Part shown: positions 29,784-39,191 of the stretch, piece by piece
How the letters are laid out: each line of letters starts with the position of its first letter
Position numbering within the stretch: the stretch's first letter is position 1
Source: Scheffersomyces stipitis CBS 6054
Taxonomy: Eukaryota > Ascomycota > Pichiomycetes > Serinales > Debaryomycetaceae
Direction: 5' to 3'
NCBI RefSeq assembly: GCF_000209165.1
Contig: NC_009068.1
Location: 434,001-498,000, forward strand
Length of the DNA stretch: 64,000 bases
The notes under the pieces: generated by a model
Seen by the model: only the letters and a program-made list of their open reading frames with translations
Database searches by the model: none
Told to the model about the DNA's origin: nothing
Position numbers and translations under genes: made by a program

Positions 29784-31142
29784 TTATTCCAACGTAACTT
29801 TAACCTTTCTCTTCTTGTTGCCCTTTTTCTTGCCCTTCAACATGATCTTTTTGATTTCTTCTCCATCAGTTTCGTACTCTGATTCGCTGATGGCACCGTC
29901 TACCTCTTCGCCCTTGAGTTCGCCCATGCTATTGAAACGTCTCTTCATGGAATCCACCTTTTCCACATTTTCAGAACATGCTGCTACACAGTTTAATCTT
30001 TCACCGGTGTCGTAGACAGCAACTTGGTCTCTAACATTTTCAGAAAGATTCCAGATTACAATCTTTCCATCGGATGAAACAGAAATGAGAAGAGGAATTC
30101 CTCCAGTTTCCTGAGGATGGCTATAGAAAGTAAAGCCTTTGATACGGTTAGTATGGCCCCTTAATATGAAATCAGCAGTCAACTTCTCGGCCTTGGAGTC
30201 CCACACTTTTGACTCTTCTTCATTTTCTACAATAGATGCTAATACTTGTTGCTCGAAGTCAAAGAAATCAATGGTACCATCACCGTGACCTGTGACAAGC
30301 CATTCCTTTCCTTCTATTCTTACTATGTCTAATGTCATCAACGTCGACTTGAACGAGATTTTCTTAACAATTTTAGCTGAGGAAGTATTGTAAACCAAGA
30401 TCTGGTTCAATAACCCGACAAGGAAATATTTTCCGTCTACAGACCATCTTACAAAATCTCCACTCTGGCCCAAATGATCCTTACCCTTGATCTTGAGAAC
30501 TGCTGCTTTCTTAGCCGTCATCAAGTTCCACAACCTGATAGTCTTATCCTGTGAGACGGAAATTGCTACTCTGCCACTGGGGTGTATAGCCAAGTCATTT
30601 ACTTTACCGGTATGTCCCTTCAAGGTTCCAAACGTTTCCCAGTCTTTGGTTCTCCATATGATGATCTTGCCATCTTCAGATCCAGACAAAAGCCACTTGC
30701 CAGATTTCTCTGCGAATTCAGGATGGTCTACTGAGACTTCTTTAGAAAATTTAAGAGTGGTAATCGTACCTTCATGACTCAACAAATGACCCAATTCTTT
30801 TCTCTTCTGAAGATCGTATATTCTTATATGCTCATCATTGGATCCGGTAACAAGGTATCGCTTGGCAATATCCATGGATTTGATGGAAAGGGCATGTGCT
30901 TGAAAATGGAAAATTGGTTGAAAAACAGCTTCTTTTTCTGCAGCAGCATCCAAAATGACAGAAACACATAACAAATTGTGTTCATACGATCCAACCATAA
31001 TACGAAACTGAATCTTTTTGGTACTAGAGCTTACATTTCGAGAGACTGCAGCTTCTGCATTCGGCAACGAACTCAGTGTTTCTGAATTGACAGCTTTTGA
31101 GCTCTTCCCCTCTATTCTGACCTTCTTTTCTTTCTGTGCCAT
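29784..31142 (-). CDS. MAK11: 60S ribosome biogenesis WD-repeat protein Mak11
   Basis: A 452-residue beta-propeller with WD repeats, for example VTGSNDEHIRIYDL, LLSGSEDGKIIIWR, ISVSQDKTIRLWNL and ISVSSDGKIVIWNL. The C-terminus is highly basic (KKGNKKRKVK), as in nucleolar proteins. The N-terminus is basic and has IMVGSYEHNLLC, close to the start of the propeller in Mak11/PAK1IP1. Mak11 acts in the nucleolus in an early 60S step (family knowledge). The upstream region carries RRPE and PAC motifs typical of ribosome-biogenesis genes. The gene converges with LYS1, with 225 bp between them. Confidence 0.88.
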   Translation of the reverse strand: MAQKEKKVRIEGKSSKAVNSETLSSLPNAEAAVSRNVSSSTKKIQFRIMVGSYEHNLLCVSVILDAAAEKEAVFQPIFHFQAHALSIKSMDIAKRYLVTGSNDEHIRIYDLQKRKELGHLLSHEGTITTLKFSKEVSVDHPEFAEKSGKWLLSGSEDGKIIIWRTKDWETFGTLKGHTGKVNDLAIHPSGRVAISVSQDKTIRLWNLMTAKKAAVLKIKGKDHLGQSGDFVRWSVDGKYFLVGLLNQILVYNTSSAKIVKKISFKSTLMTLDIVRIEGKEWLVTGHGDGTIDFFDFEQQVLASIVENEEESKVWDSKAEKLTADFILRGHTNRIKGFTFYSHPQETGGIPLLISVSSDGKIVIWNLSENVRDQVAVYDTGERLNCVAACSENVEKVDSMKRRFNSMGELKGEEVDGAISESEYETDGEEIKKIMLKGKKKGNKKRKVKVTLE

Positions 31143-32105
31143 GGTGTCTTGCAGAAAGATATCTTAAGACGAAATCATAAGAGATGGAAATTTGAAAAAT
31201 ATAGCGATGAGGATGCGACATATACTAAATGTCGCACGACATGTTTAGCTGTGGGCAGAGGAAGCAGATGGTGCATTGAAGAAAGGGTTTTTCCAAAGAA
31301 GGAGAAGAGAGGATAAGTATGAGATGACAGATTATAACACTTCAGAACTAACTGGCAATGTTCATTCTACTGATCTTGCTCTGGTACATATATTCATTCG
31401 TAGAGAAGAATTAGGCTGCGAAATTAGAGATGAGCACAAGAAACGAACAGTCAAGACAGATTTTTAGAAGTGGATTTCTCTCTTTACAAAAAATTCAAGA
31501 ACAAGGAATGCATCACGAAGAATATGAAGAGAATAGAAGCAAGAATACATACTTTAGCTTTAATTGGTTCGATTTCTATACCTGTGTTAGCAAGACAATC
31601 TTGACATGGTAGCGCGACGCGAAATGTAAACACTTAAGTATTAATCTGCAGTAGATAGATACAACACGAAGACTGGCTTTTTTTCATTTTAGAAGCTTAT
31701 TGTGTGGTTTCCATAAATTTCCAAATCTGAACGAATCGCCAGAGTAAGTCAATTAAAATCTAGGCATTGAAATTGACATAGAACTTTAGGAGCACAGGCC
31801 ACTGGAGAATAGTAGTCTCATTGATCGACAATCACAGATCAGATTAATACCGACCAGACCAGGATAGGAAATCTGAAAACAAGTTCACAGACTTAGACTA
31901 TTATCAGAAACTGCGAGTAGTTACTTTAATTGCGTGTTACTCTACCTGATTCATAATCAGGATCACAATCTTCATTAAGATCAGAATCATATTCCATATC
32001 AAGCCCCAGTCAATTCATATCGTCATACTAGCTGATAGAATTACAATAACATTAATCACTAAGAGTCCTTCTTGTTGATTGACTATATATCTAGATATAA
32101 GCAGA
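31143..32105. other. Divergent promoter region MAK11 / CDC16
   Basis: 963 bp between two divergent genes. Apart from the RRPE/PAC pair next to MAK11, I see no gene or strong motif; short frames at 31276-31612 are not protein-like. Confidence 0.6.
31193..31211 (+). promoter_or_regulatory. RRPE and PAC motifs upstream of MAK11
   Basis: TGAAAAAT (31193-31200, RRPE core) is followed after 3 bp by GCGATGAG (31204-31211, PAC). They lie 51-69 bp upstream of the MAK11 ATG. This pair is the classical signature of the ribosome-biogenesis regulon in fungi. Confidence 0.75.
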
Positions 32106-34232
32106 ATGGTCCAGAACCAGAAAACACCATCGCAGCACAATTCGACGTTGTTCATCTCGCCGATGATCAACAGCCGTCGGCAGAATCTTTTTGTAACTCC
32201 TCCAAATCCAGCAGCACAGACTTTGTTTGATAGTCCTGGGTCGAATCGGTCTCTGTTTTTCAATCTTGAGCGAGGCAACGTTAATGACGATACTACTTCG
32301 AACTCCAACATACCACCTGCTGCTGGTCCAGCAAATGGAAGAATGGCGAATGTAGAACCGCTTACACCAGCCGAAAAACTTCGGTTGTGGAGACATGATG
32401 CCTTGATGCAACATCAATATAAGACAGCCGAGTTCATCGGTGACAAAGTTCTTGCACTCACAGACGATCCCAATGATGCGTTCTGGTTGGCACAAGTATA
32501 CTTCAACAGCGGGAATTATCTTCGGGCCAAGCTGTTGCTTACCAGCAAGCCGGAATTCGAGAAGTCGGTTAGTTGTAGGTATCTTGCTGCATACTGCTTG
32601 ATCAAGCTAGAGTTATGGGACGAGGCTCTTGATCTTGTTGGCGAAAGTAACCCATTCCGTAAAGACGACAAGTATCAAGTCCGCAGCACTGATGGTGGGA
32701 TCAAGCTTGAGGCTTCTATTTGCTATTTGAGAGGTCTCATCTATGCCAACCAGAATAACTTTGAAAAAGCTAAGGAGTCATATAAAGAAGCTATCCTAGT
32801 AGATGTAAAATGCTATGAAGCATTCACGGAATTGATCAGCAACAACTTGATGACACCCAGAGAAGAATGGGATTTCATCACGACGTTAAATTACCGGGAT
32901 GCAGATGATAACGATGAGCTCATCAAATTGCTCTACACATCTCGCTTGAGCAAGTACCTCAATGTATCCAAGCTTTACGAGGCAGAACATATCTTGACAG
33001 AAGAGTACGACTTGGGAGACAATTGTGACATTCTCTTGAGCAAAGCCGACTACCTATACGTACAGTGTAATTTCGACGAGTGCCTCTCGATATGTGAACA
33101 GATATTACGGAAGGACCAGTACAACTTCGACATTATTCCGAATTATCTAAGTTGTTTGCACGAGCTAGGAGGCAAGAACAAGTTGTTCTTAAAAGCGCAC
33201 CAGTTGGCAGAAAACCACCCTACCAACCCCATGACATGGTTGGCCATAGGGACGTACTACTTATCAATTAGTAAGATAGCTGAGGCCAGAAAGTTTTTCA
33301 GCAAAGCAACGCTCTTGAATCCCAACTTTGGGCAGGCTTGGATCGGATTTGCACACACTTTTGCAGCCGAAGGAGAACACGAACAAGCCATCAGCGCCTA
33401 TGCTTTTGCAGCCAGACTCTTTCCTGGAACACATTTGCCCAACCTCTTTCTTGGGATGCAACATTTGCAAATGAACAACCTCAACTTATCGGAAGAGTAT
33501 CTTGCGGCATCGTACCAGATTTGCAATTCGGATCCGTTGCTCTTGAACGAGTTGGGAGTCATCAATTTCCACAAGAATAATTTCGCCAAGGCAGAAATGT
33601 TTTTCCAGGAAGCTTTGGGAGCTGCCAAGTACTTGAATTCTGATTCCAAGACTTGGATATCTATACATGCCAACTTGGGTCACGTCTACAGAAGAGGTAA
33701 CCAACCAAATAAAGCATTACAATGTTTCAACCAAGTTCTAAAAATAAGCAACAAGAACGACTCCAATATCTTGGCTGCTATAGGATTAATCAACTTGAAG
33801 TTGGGAAATTACTTCAAGGCTATAGATGTCTTGCACGATGCCCTTGCTATCTCACCTTCTGACCCCGTAGCATCAGATTTGTTACGAAGAGCATTGGAGT
33901 CCAACAAAAACAACGGAAACTCGTTCATCAGAAGTAATGGAGAAAAATTGCTTGAGCTCAACTTGCCAACACTTCAATATAGACAGAAACAGAGCAGGAA
34001 AGATGGCCTGCTTCAAGGTCAACAGACGGTGGTTAGTGCTCAGAACAGTAAATTTATGACCCCGTTAACTAACAAGACTAGAATACTAAGAAAAGGCTCT
34101 GGTGTGCTTCAGCCCATTGAAAAGGATACTGACGATACCCACGAAGCTTTCTACATTGCTCATGAACTCAAAAAAGGAAATGAATCTAGCGACGAAGACG
34201 ATGAAGCTATTATGGACATTGAGAGCGATTAG
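32106..34232 (+). CDS. CDC16: Anaphase-promoting complex TPR subunit Cdc16 (APC6)
   Basis: A 708-residue protein with a disordered N-terminus (about 1-85, Asn, Ser and Pro-rich) and tandem tetratricopeptide repeats. A region from about 370 to 600 shows the TPR pattern in NPMTWLAIGTYYLS, NPNFGQAWIGFAHTF, DPLLLNELGVINFHKN and ANLGHVYRRGNQPNKAL. This arrangement is specific for Cdc16/APC6, a scaffold subunit of the nuclear ubiquitin ligase that triggers anaphase and mitotic exit. The C-terminal tail is acidic and lacks TPRs. The ATG at 32106 was preferred; the frame runs back nine codons to a TTG only. S. cerevisiae Cdc16 is longer (840 residues), mostly in its N-terminal extension. Confidence 0.9.
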   Translation: MVQNQKTPSQHNSTLFISPMINSRRQNLFVTPPNPAAQTLFDSPGSNRSLFFNLERGNVNDDTTSNSNIPPAAGPANGRMANVEPLTPAEKLRLWRHDALMQHQYKTAEFIGDKVLALTDDPNDAFWLAQVYFNSGNYLRAKLLLTSKPEFEKSVSCRYLAAYCLIKLELWDEALDLVGESNPFRKDDKYQVRSTDGGIKLEASICYLRGLIYANQNNFEKAKESYKEAILVDVKCYEAFTELISNNLMTPREEWDFITTLNYRDADDNDELIKLLYTSRLSKYLNVSKLYEAEHILTEEYDLGDNCDILLSKADYLYVQCNFDECLSICEQILRKDQYNFDIIPNYLSCLHELGGKNKLFLKAHQLAENHPTNPMTWLAIGTYYLSISKIAEARKFFSKATLLNPNFGQAWIGFAHTFAAEGEHEQAISAYAFAARLFPGTHLPNLFLGMQHLQMNNLNLSEEYLAASYQICNSDPLLLNELGVINFHKNNFAKAEMFFQEALGAAKYLNSDSKTWISIHANLGHVYRRGNQPNKALQCFNQVLKISNKNDSNILAAIGLINLKLGNYFKAIDVLHDALAISPSDPVASDLLRRALESNKNNGNSFIRSNGEKLLELNLPTLQYRQKQSRKDGLLQGQQTVVSAQNSKFMTPLTNKTRILRKGSGVLQPIEKDTDDTHEAFYIAHELKKGNESSDEDDEAIMDIESD

Positions 34233-35512
34233 TTGTTTATAAATGAGAGTACCATTCAATTTGGTCATGATAAACTGAACCAAGTAGCTGAGGTACACTC
34301 TACCAGAGTCCCAATGTCTAACAATTAGCAACGTCTAAAGTTCAAAGAAGATGTTTATCTTATTTCCAGTAAAGCTTATGGAAGTAGCCTAGAGCAAAGC
34401 AAAAGTTGAGTTGTCTTGTACAAATATAGCCAAACACAGATATGTATATAGACAAGATCTACGAAGTCAAGCTAGATTTCCCAAATTTTCTAGCACAATT
34501 TGGAAAATATTGCTGAATTAGTGAGATACAATGCAAATAATGAAGTATTTTCTCCATCACCGAAATACGAGTTTGGAGAAAAGTCGTATCAAGATTGGTC
34601 TATTTATTGCACCAGAAGATTTAGCCATATTAATCCCCAGATTCTGCACAGAACAGAAGACCCCTACCGAATGCGAATTGCAGAAAATAAAAACAATGGC
34701 ACAATCAAAATAAAATAATCTCCATAATAGAGAAACAGGGCTTGCAGGCTTGCAAGGCACAATATGGTAGAAATGTCGTAGATCGAGGCAACAATTCCAT
34801 ATACGAGCAGTTCTATAACTCTCAGGCTCTTCTGGAATTTTTATATATTTGTACGTTCTTGCCCGAATTTCTTTCTGTAGAGCTACACTTTTTGGGCTTC
34901 TCATCTCGTCTGGTCTTCTCTCGCATCTCGTGATCTCAGTTATTAATAGTCCATTGTTTCATACCACTATTAAAGAACAAAATAGACTTGTTTATCTTTT
35001 GCTCGTCAACTCAATTCATCAATAACCACACTTTCATCAGGCTTCCTCGACGTTTTCATAGACATTAGAATCACAGTTGCTGAACTCTGTCTGTTTGTTT
35101 CTCATCTTCTCTCTTTCCTTAGTTAGACACCGACTCCCACACACTCCGTTCTTATCGTCTAACTCCACCCTTGAGAGTTTCCATCACCAGATCCGTCAGC
35201 TGTCACCGTGTCATCAGCAGAGACTGAATCAACACCTACAATTCCATACGCAAGAGAGCCACCTTGCTATTGCATCTATCAATATTCGTAGGATACGACA
35301 AGCCGCCAGATTCTATGCACTAGATTTATTAGTCATATTCATTAGTCATTGCAGCACTGATTTCATTCTCCTTGTCCATATCTACGTATACTGACACTAT
35401 CCTCTTTGATCGAAATCTGTAGTAGAATCGTGTTCATTCTACAGTCGGTCATTCAATTCTCTTCATTGAATATCATCTGAATTCTTAACTTTCAAATATC
35501 AACACACATGTC
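34233..35512 (+). other. Intergenic region with long HSV2-like gene leader
   Basis: 1280 bp. There is no supported gene; frames at 34500-34718 and 35077-35394 lack family features. The last 400 bp are T/C-rich and look like a long transcribed leader. A two-codon upstream frame overlaps the start of the next gene. Confidence 0.55.
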
Positions 35513-35516
35513 ATGA
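35508..35516 (+). promoter_or_regulatory. Minimal uORF (Met-Ser-stop) overlapping the next start codon
   Basis: ATG at 35508, TCA, then TGA at 35514-35516. The TGA overlaps the main ATG at 35513-35515, so a scanning ribosome meets this frame first. Confidence 0.6.
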
Positions 35517-36910
35517 ATATCCACTCGTCCTTATCTTCCTCTACCAGTCGGGAGTCCCGTATCTTGTGTATCAACTTCAACCAGGACCAGGGTTGTTTTG
35601 CCGTGGGCCACGAAAACGGGTTTCTAGTCTATAACTCGAACCCCATTGACCTCCGCGTCAAGCGGAACTTTGCTCATCATCATTCGAACGGCTCCTCAGG
35701 GTCTGGTATCGGCCACATTACCATGCTTCATCGCACCAACTATTTGGCTCTTGTAGGCGGAGGAAAGAACCCCAAGTTTGCTAACAACAAGTTGATCATC
35801 TGGGATGACTTGAAACGCAAGAACTCTCTTAGTCTCGAGTTCATGAGCCCTGTTCTCAATGTCCTTCTTTCACGAGTTCGTATTATTGTCGTACTCAGAA
35901 ACCAGGTTCTAGTGTACGGGTTCTCTGCTCCACCTAAAAAAATAGCTACTTATGAGACTATTGATAACGAATACGGACTCGCTGATCTCTCCGTGAACTC
36001 GTCTACTTCTTCACTGATGGTAGTAGGAGCATCCAGTGGTAGCTCATTATCAGACATCAATCTTAGCAGCACCAGCTCTACTGCTTCTATAACGTCCTCT
36101 TCTTCTGGAAGAGACGGAGCAAAGTATCAAACATTAGCATTCCCGGGTCGTTCTGTAGGTCAGATCCAGTTAGTGGACGTTTCTCCCCATGGTCAGGAGA
36201 AGAACTTGGTCAGTATAATCAAAGCACACAAGCTGAAAATAAGATGTCTTGCCTTGAATCGAACCGGAACTCTCATAGCCAGTGCTTCTGAAACTGGAAC
36301 TATTATCAGAGTCCACTCTACTCACAACACTGCATTACTATACGAGTTCAGAAGAGGGCTCGATCGCGCGATCATCACGTCGATGAAGTTCTCCCATAAT
36401 GACTTGAAGTTGGCTGTTTTGTCCGACAAGAACACTCTTCATATTTTCAACATCGGCAGCGATACGACTTCTACGAACACTTCATCTTTATCATCATCTC
36501 CTCCTTCTACTTCTGCATTCAAACTGGGATCTACTCCTGAACCACATGTGCACTCCGGGACACCAATGAATAGACACCATTTACTCAAGAACCTTCCCTT
36601 GCCATTACCCATTCCTAACTACTTTAAATCCACATGGTCCTTCTGCTCTGTAAACACCAATCAATACCACCAGGACATGCCCGGAGACTCTGGAAACGAC
36701 ATAGGCGTCTTGGGCTGGTCTGGAAATGACAGTGTTATCATCATCTGGAGAAACAAACGTATCTGGGAAAGATACGTTATCATTGAAAAACTGCATCCCT
36801 CTACAGCAAACACTGCCATTGACGACTTCGGCAAATCCAGCAGCGGAAATACCTCATCATGGGAGATTGTACGGTACAGCTGGAAAAATCTCGATAGCGT
36901 AGCCGATTGA
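35513..36910 (+). CDS. HSV2: PROPPIN (WIPI-family, Hsv2-like) phosphoinositide-binding WD protein
   Basis: A 465-residue seven-bladed propeller. The diagnostic FRRG lipid-binding motif is at residues 279-282, followed by the conserved stretch ITSMKFSHNDLKLAVLSDKNTLHIFNI in two halves. It binds PI3P and PI(3,5)P2 at vacuole or endosome membranes and supports autophagy-related membrane events (family knowledge). A Ser-rich insertion at about 165-200 and another Ser/Thr/Pro-rich one at about 320-370 interrupt loops between blades. Of the three yeast PROPPINs (Atg18, Atg21, Hsv2), length and the WD pattern suggest Hsv2; Atg18 is the main alternative. The gene converges with PET54 and the two stop codons are only 125 bp apart. 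Confidence 0.7.
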   Translation: MNIHSSLSSSTSRESRILCINFNQDQGCFAVGHENGFLVYNSNPIDLRVKRNFAHHHSNGSSGSGIGHITMLHRTNYLALVGGGKNPKFANNKLIIWDDLKRKNSLSLEFMSPVLNVLLSRVRIIVVLRNQVLVYGFSAPPKKIATYETIDNEYGLADLSVNSSTSSLMVVGASSGSSLSDINLSSTSSTASITSSSSGRDGAKYQTLAFPGRSVGQIQLVDVSPHGQEKNLVSIIKAHKLKIRCLALNRTGTLIASASETGTIIRVHSTHNTALLYEFRRGLDRAIITSMKFSHNDLKLAVLSDKNTLHIFNIGSDTTSTNTSSLSSSPPSTSAFKLGSTPEPHVHSGTPMNRHHLLKNLPLPLPIPNYFKSTWSFCSVNTNQYHQDMPGDSGNDIGVLGWSGNDSVIIIWRNKRIWERYVIIEKLHPSTANTAIDDFGKSSSGNTSSWEIVRYSWKNLDSVAD

Positions 36911-37022
36911 GGAGCAGTTGAAGTTATGAGAACTTTTACTATATATAGTATGTATATGTATACCACAGCTACTATATCTACTTCTGTATTTCATGCACTG
37001 ATATGTTTCATCTATTTTACAC

Positions 37023-37030
37023 TATTTACA
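37023..37030 (-). promoter_or_regulatory. Puf3-type site (UGUAAAUA) in the PET54 3' UTR
   Basis: On the minus strand TGTAAATA starts five bases after the PET54 stop codon. It matches the UGUANAUA consensus bound by Puf3. The C at -2 preferred by S. cerevisiae Puf3 is absent. Confidence 0.5.
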
Positions 37031-37034
37031 ATCA

Positions 37035-38117
37035 TTAATTTATTATTTCACAGAATATAGGATCATAAAGCTTCTTTTCCTGACGTTGGTGCTGGATGGT
37101 ATCCCATCTTCTTCCATGGAAGTTATGAACAAACCTAGTAGCACCAGTAGGGTTGAGAAATCGAATTAGTTGGATATTAATTTGTTTTACAGGGTCCTGA
37201 ACTACAGAAGTCACTGGATTCTTGAGATTGAGCTCATAGTTCCAGAGTAGTCGAGGTATGGTATGCTTAGATAACCCAAACGGAAGGTTTCGTACAAGGA
37301 CGGTAGATGCTCTCACTGGGCTATTAATAAGTTTAGTTAATGACTTGAAGTTGGGATTCACCAGTTCTACGTTCATGAGTTCTTCCTCGAGTGGTTGGCT
37401 CTGTTTCAACAACGAACTAATGATTTTCGAGGTGGTAGGATTATATTTGTAGATATCGCGGAATGCTATCTGGCTCAAGTCCTTCAGGAGTAACGAAGAA
37501 AATGGTGTTTGAACATTGACATTGTGCTCAACATGTTCTTCCATCCGAGAAAGCATGTCCCTGTAGTCGCTGGCAAGAAAAGGAGACACCATGTATTTCA
37601 ACTCGTCTATAGTTGGCTCCACAAAAGTTAGCTTGAGTCTATGACCGTTGATCTGTTTATTAGCTGTTTCGCGGAAATAAACCGCTGAATGCACAAAGTT
37701 GGGGAATACAAGATAGTAGCTGTTGGAAAACATAAGCGACACGGGATTTCTGGCTTTGACAACTTCAAATTCCAAACCCTTGTCAAACTGTCTACCAAGC
37801 TTGAAGAGTCTATCTCTATTGATCGGGTATATATTGGCAAAATCGGCTTTAGTAATTAACGAATTGGGACATTCAAACTTCAAAATGTTTGTCCTCTTAC
37901 ATTCGCTGGGAATTTCACTCACAGCTTGGACCATTTCCCGCTGGTTCCATTCATTTTCCATGATTCCATCTAGATACGAGCGGGATGGTTCTGGAGATGC
38001 CTCAGACTCATAAAGGAAACGCGAGACTGCCCCGATCTTCGGAGCTACTTCGGAGGTTGACGTCTTGTGCAAGAGGTTCATCAACCTCTGCGAAGAGGAG
38101 GGAGCGAGTTTCGACAT
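37035..38117 (-). CDS. PET54: Pet54 homologue: mitochondrial COX3 translational activator / splicing factor
   Basis: A 360-residue protein when started at the ATG at 38117; an upstream in-frame GTG would add six residues. Two segments align by eye with S. cerevisiae Pet54 (293 residues, from memory): the middle part (FEVVKARNPVSLMFSNSYYLVF against FQLMKVRDPKYFQFKDQYYLFF, shown only by these anchors) and the C-terminal RRM-like part (STVLVRNLPFGLSKH... and RFVHNFHGRRW). In S. cerevisiae Pet54 activates COX3 translation and helps splice a COX1 intron inside mitochondria. The N-terminus (MSKLAPSSSQRLMNLLHKTS) is basic and Ser-rich, as expected for a matrix-targeting sequence. PUF3 lies divergently upstream, and the 3' UTR has a Puf3-type site. 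Confidence 0.75.
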   Translation of the reverse strand: MSKLAPSSSQRLMNLLHKTSTSEVAPKIGAVSRFLYESEASPEPSRSYLDGIMENEWNQREMVQAVSEIPSECKRTNILKFECPNSLITKADFANIYPINRDRLFKLGRQFDKGLEFEVVKARNPVSLMFSNSYYLVFPNFVHSAVYFRETANKQINGHRLKLTFVEPTIDELKYMVSPFLASDYRDMLSRMEEHVEHNVNVQTPFSSLLLKDLSQIAFRDIYKYNPTTSKIISSLLKQSQPLEEELMNVELVNPNFKSLTKLINSPVRASTVLVRNLPFGLSKHTIPRLLWNYELNLKNPVTSVVQDPVKQINIQLIRFLNPTGATRFVHNFHGRRWDTIQHQRQEKKLYDPIFCEIIN

Positions 38118-39191
38118 ATAGTGGTTGAAAGGCACAAGTAGATTGTTGGTTCAAGTGGAAAATTATTGTATGGCCAGATATACACGACAGCGCTACCATA
38201 CAAAATTATGGAGTAGTAACATCAATATGGGAATGAAAGATATGGGCATAAGACGGAAAACCATTGGTGTTCAGATGTAATAAGAACCGTTCTCAGCTTT
38301 CTTATATCCGTCCCGACTGTAGTCTGTTGGGCCTGAGTCTGCCTGTAGTTTGTAGCAGTATTTGGCCAATTTAGGAGCTCGCTTCTCTCTCGGCCCTCTT
38401 ACCGAGGTCTGGCCCGGTTTGACACTGGTTTTTCCCCGATAAGGCTAGCAGCTAATAGCCAATAAAAAAGCAGTAGACTCTCTTGATTCTGAATCTCTGA
38501 AAGCTTCTGGAACTGAAGGCTTTTGGTGCTAATCTTCTCTATTAGAGTCGCTGTCTCCCTGTACGGCTCAGATTCTTAACTACTACTGCCACTGTTCGCA
38601 CTCACTATAACCATACTCGCATTCGGCCCCACCGAAAAAAGTTTGCCAGTGCCGAAAATCCACAGCGACCTTTTCTTCTTCTGATCCAACACCAGAGCCT
38701 GCTGTGCTGTGTTGATAGTGAACATCGTGGCGTGTCCCAGCGAAGTTACCCGTGCAAGCGTCATAGTTAGCGAACTTTCAGATTCTCGTTACTGTTCTTT
38801 TCAAGAGAATAGCGTACGACTCCAGAATCACAGGCTAGCCTTAGATACATTAGCCTAAAGAGCCATATAACCAATAGGACTCTGTTGTTTCTGTGAATAG
38901 ACGAATCAACAAGTCTGCCTCTACTACATCTACAGCGATCTTGTTGTTGAAACCGCCAGGGTCGTCGTTTTATTCGTCCTGGTATTTGCTTTTCCTCGGA
39001 TCACCGCCACTATTATTCCGAGCCACGAGCCATACACCATAATACGATACTGAGAATCTATCACAGTATACTGTACTATCGTAGCTATTTGTCTGACATA
39101 CTATTATAGTTACCAGTCCATCATAACGTATCATTCTGCTATAGACTATTCCATTATTGCCGATTCTACTAGTATACTATATTAGTTTGAT
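38118..39191. other. Divergent region between PET54 and PUF3
   Basis: 1074 bp, shared upstream sequence for PET54 (minus) and PUF3 (plus). Only short frames occur (for example 38576-38764 minus). The right 400 bp are a pyrimidine- and AT-rich likely leader of PUF3. No strong regulatory motif was identified. Confidence 0.55.
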
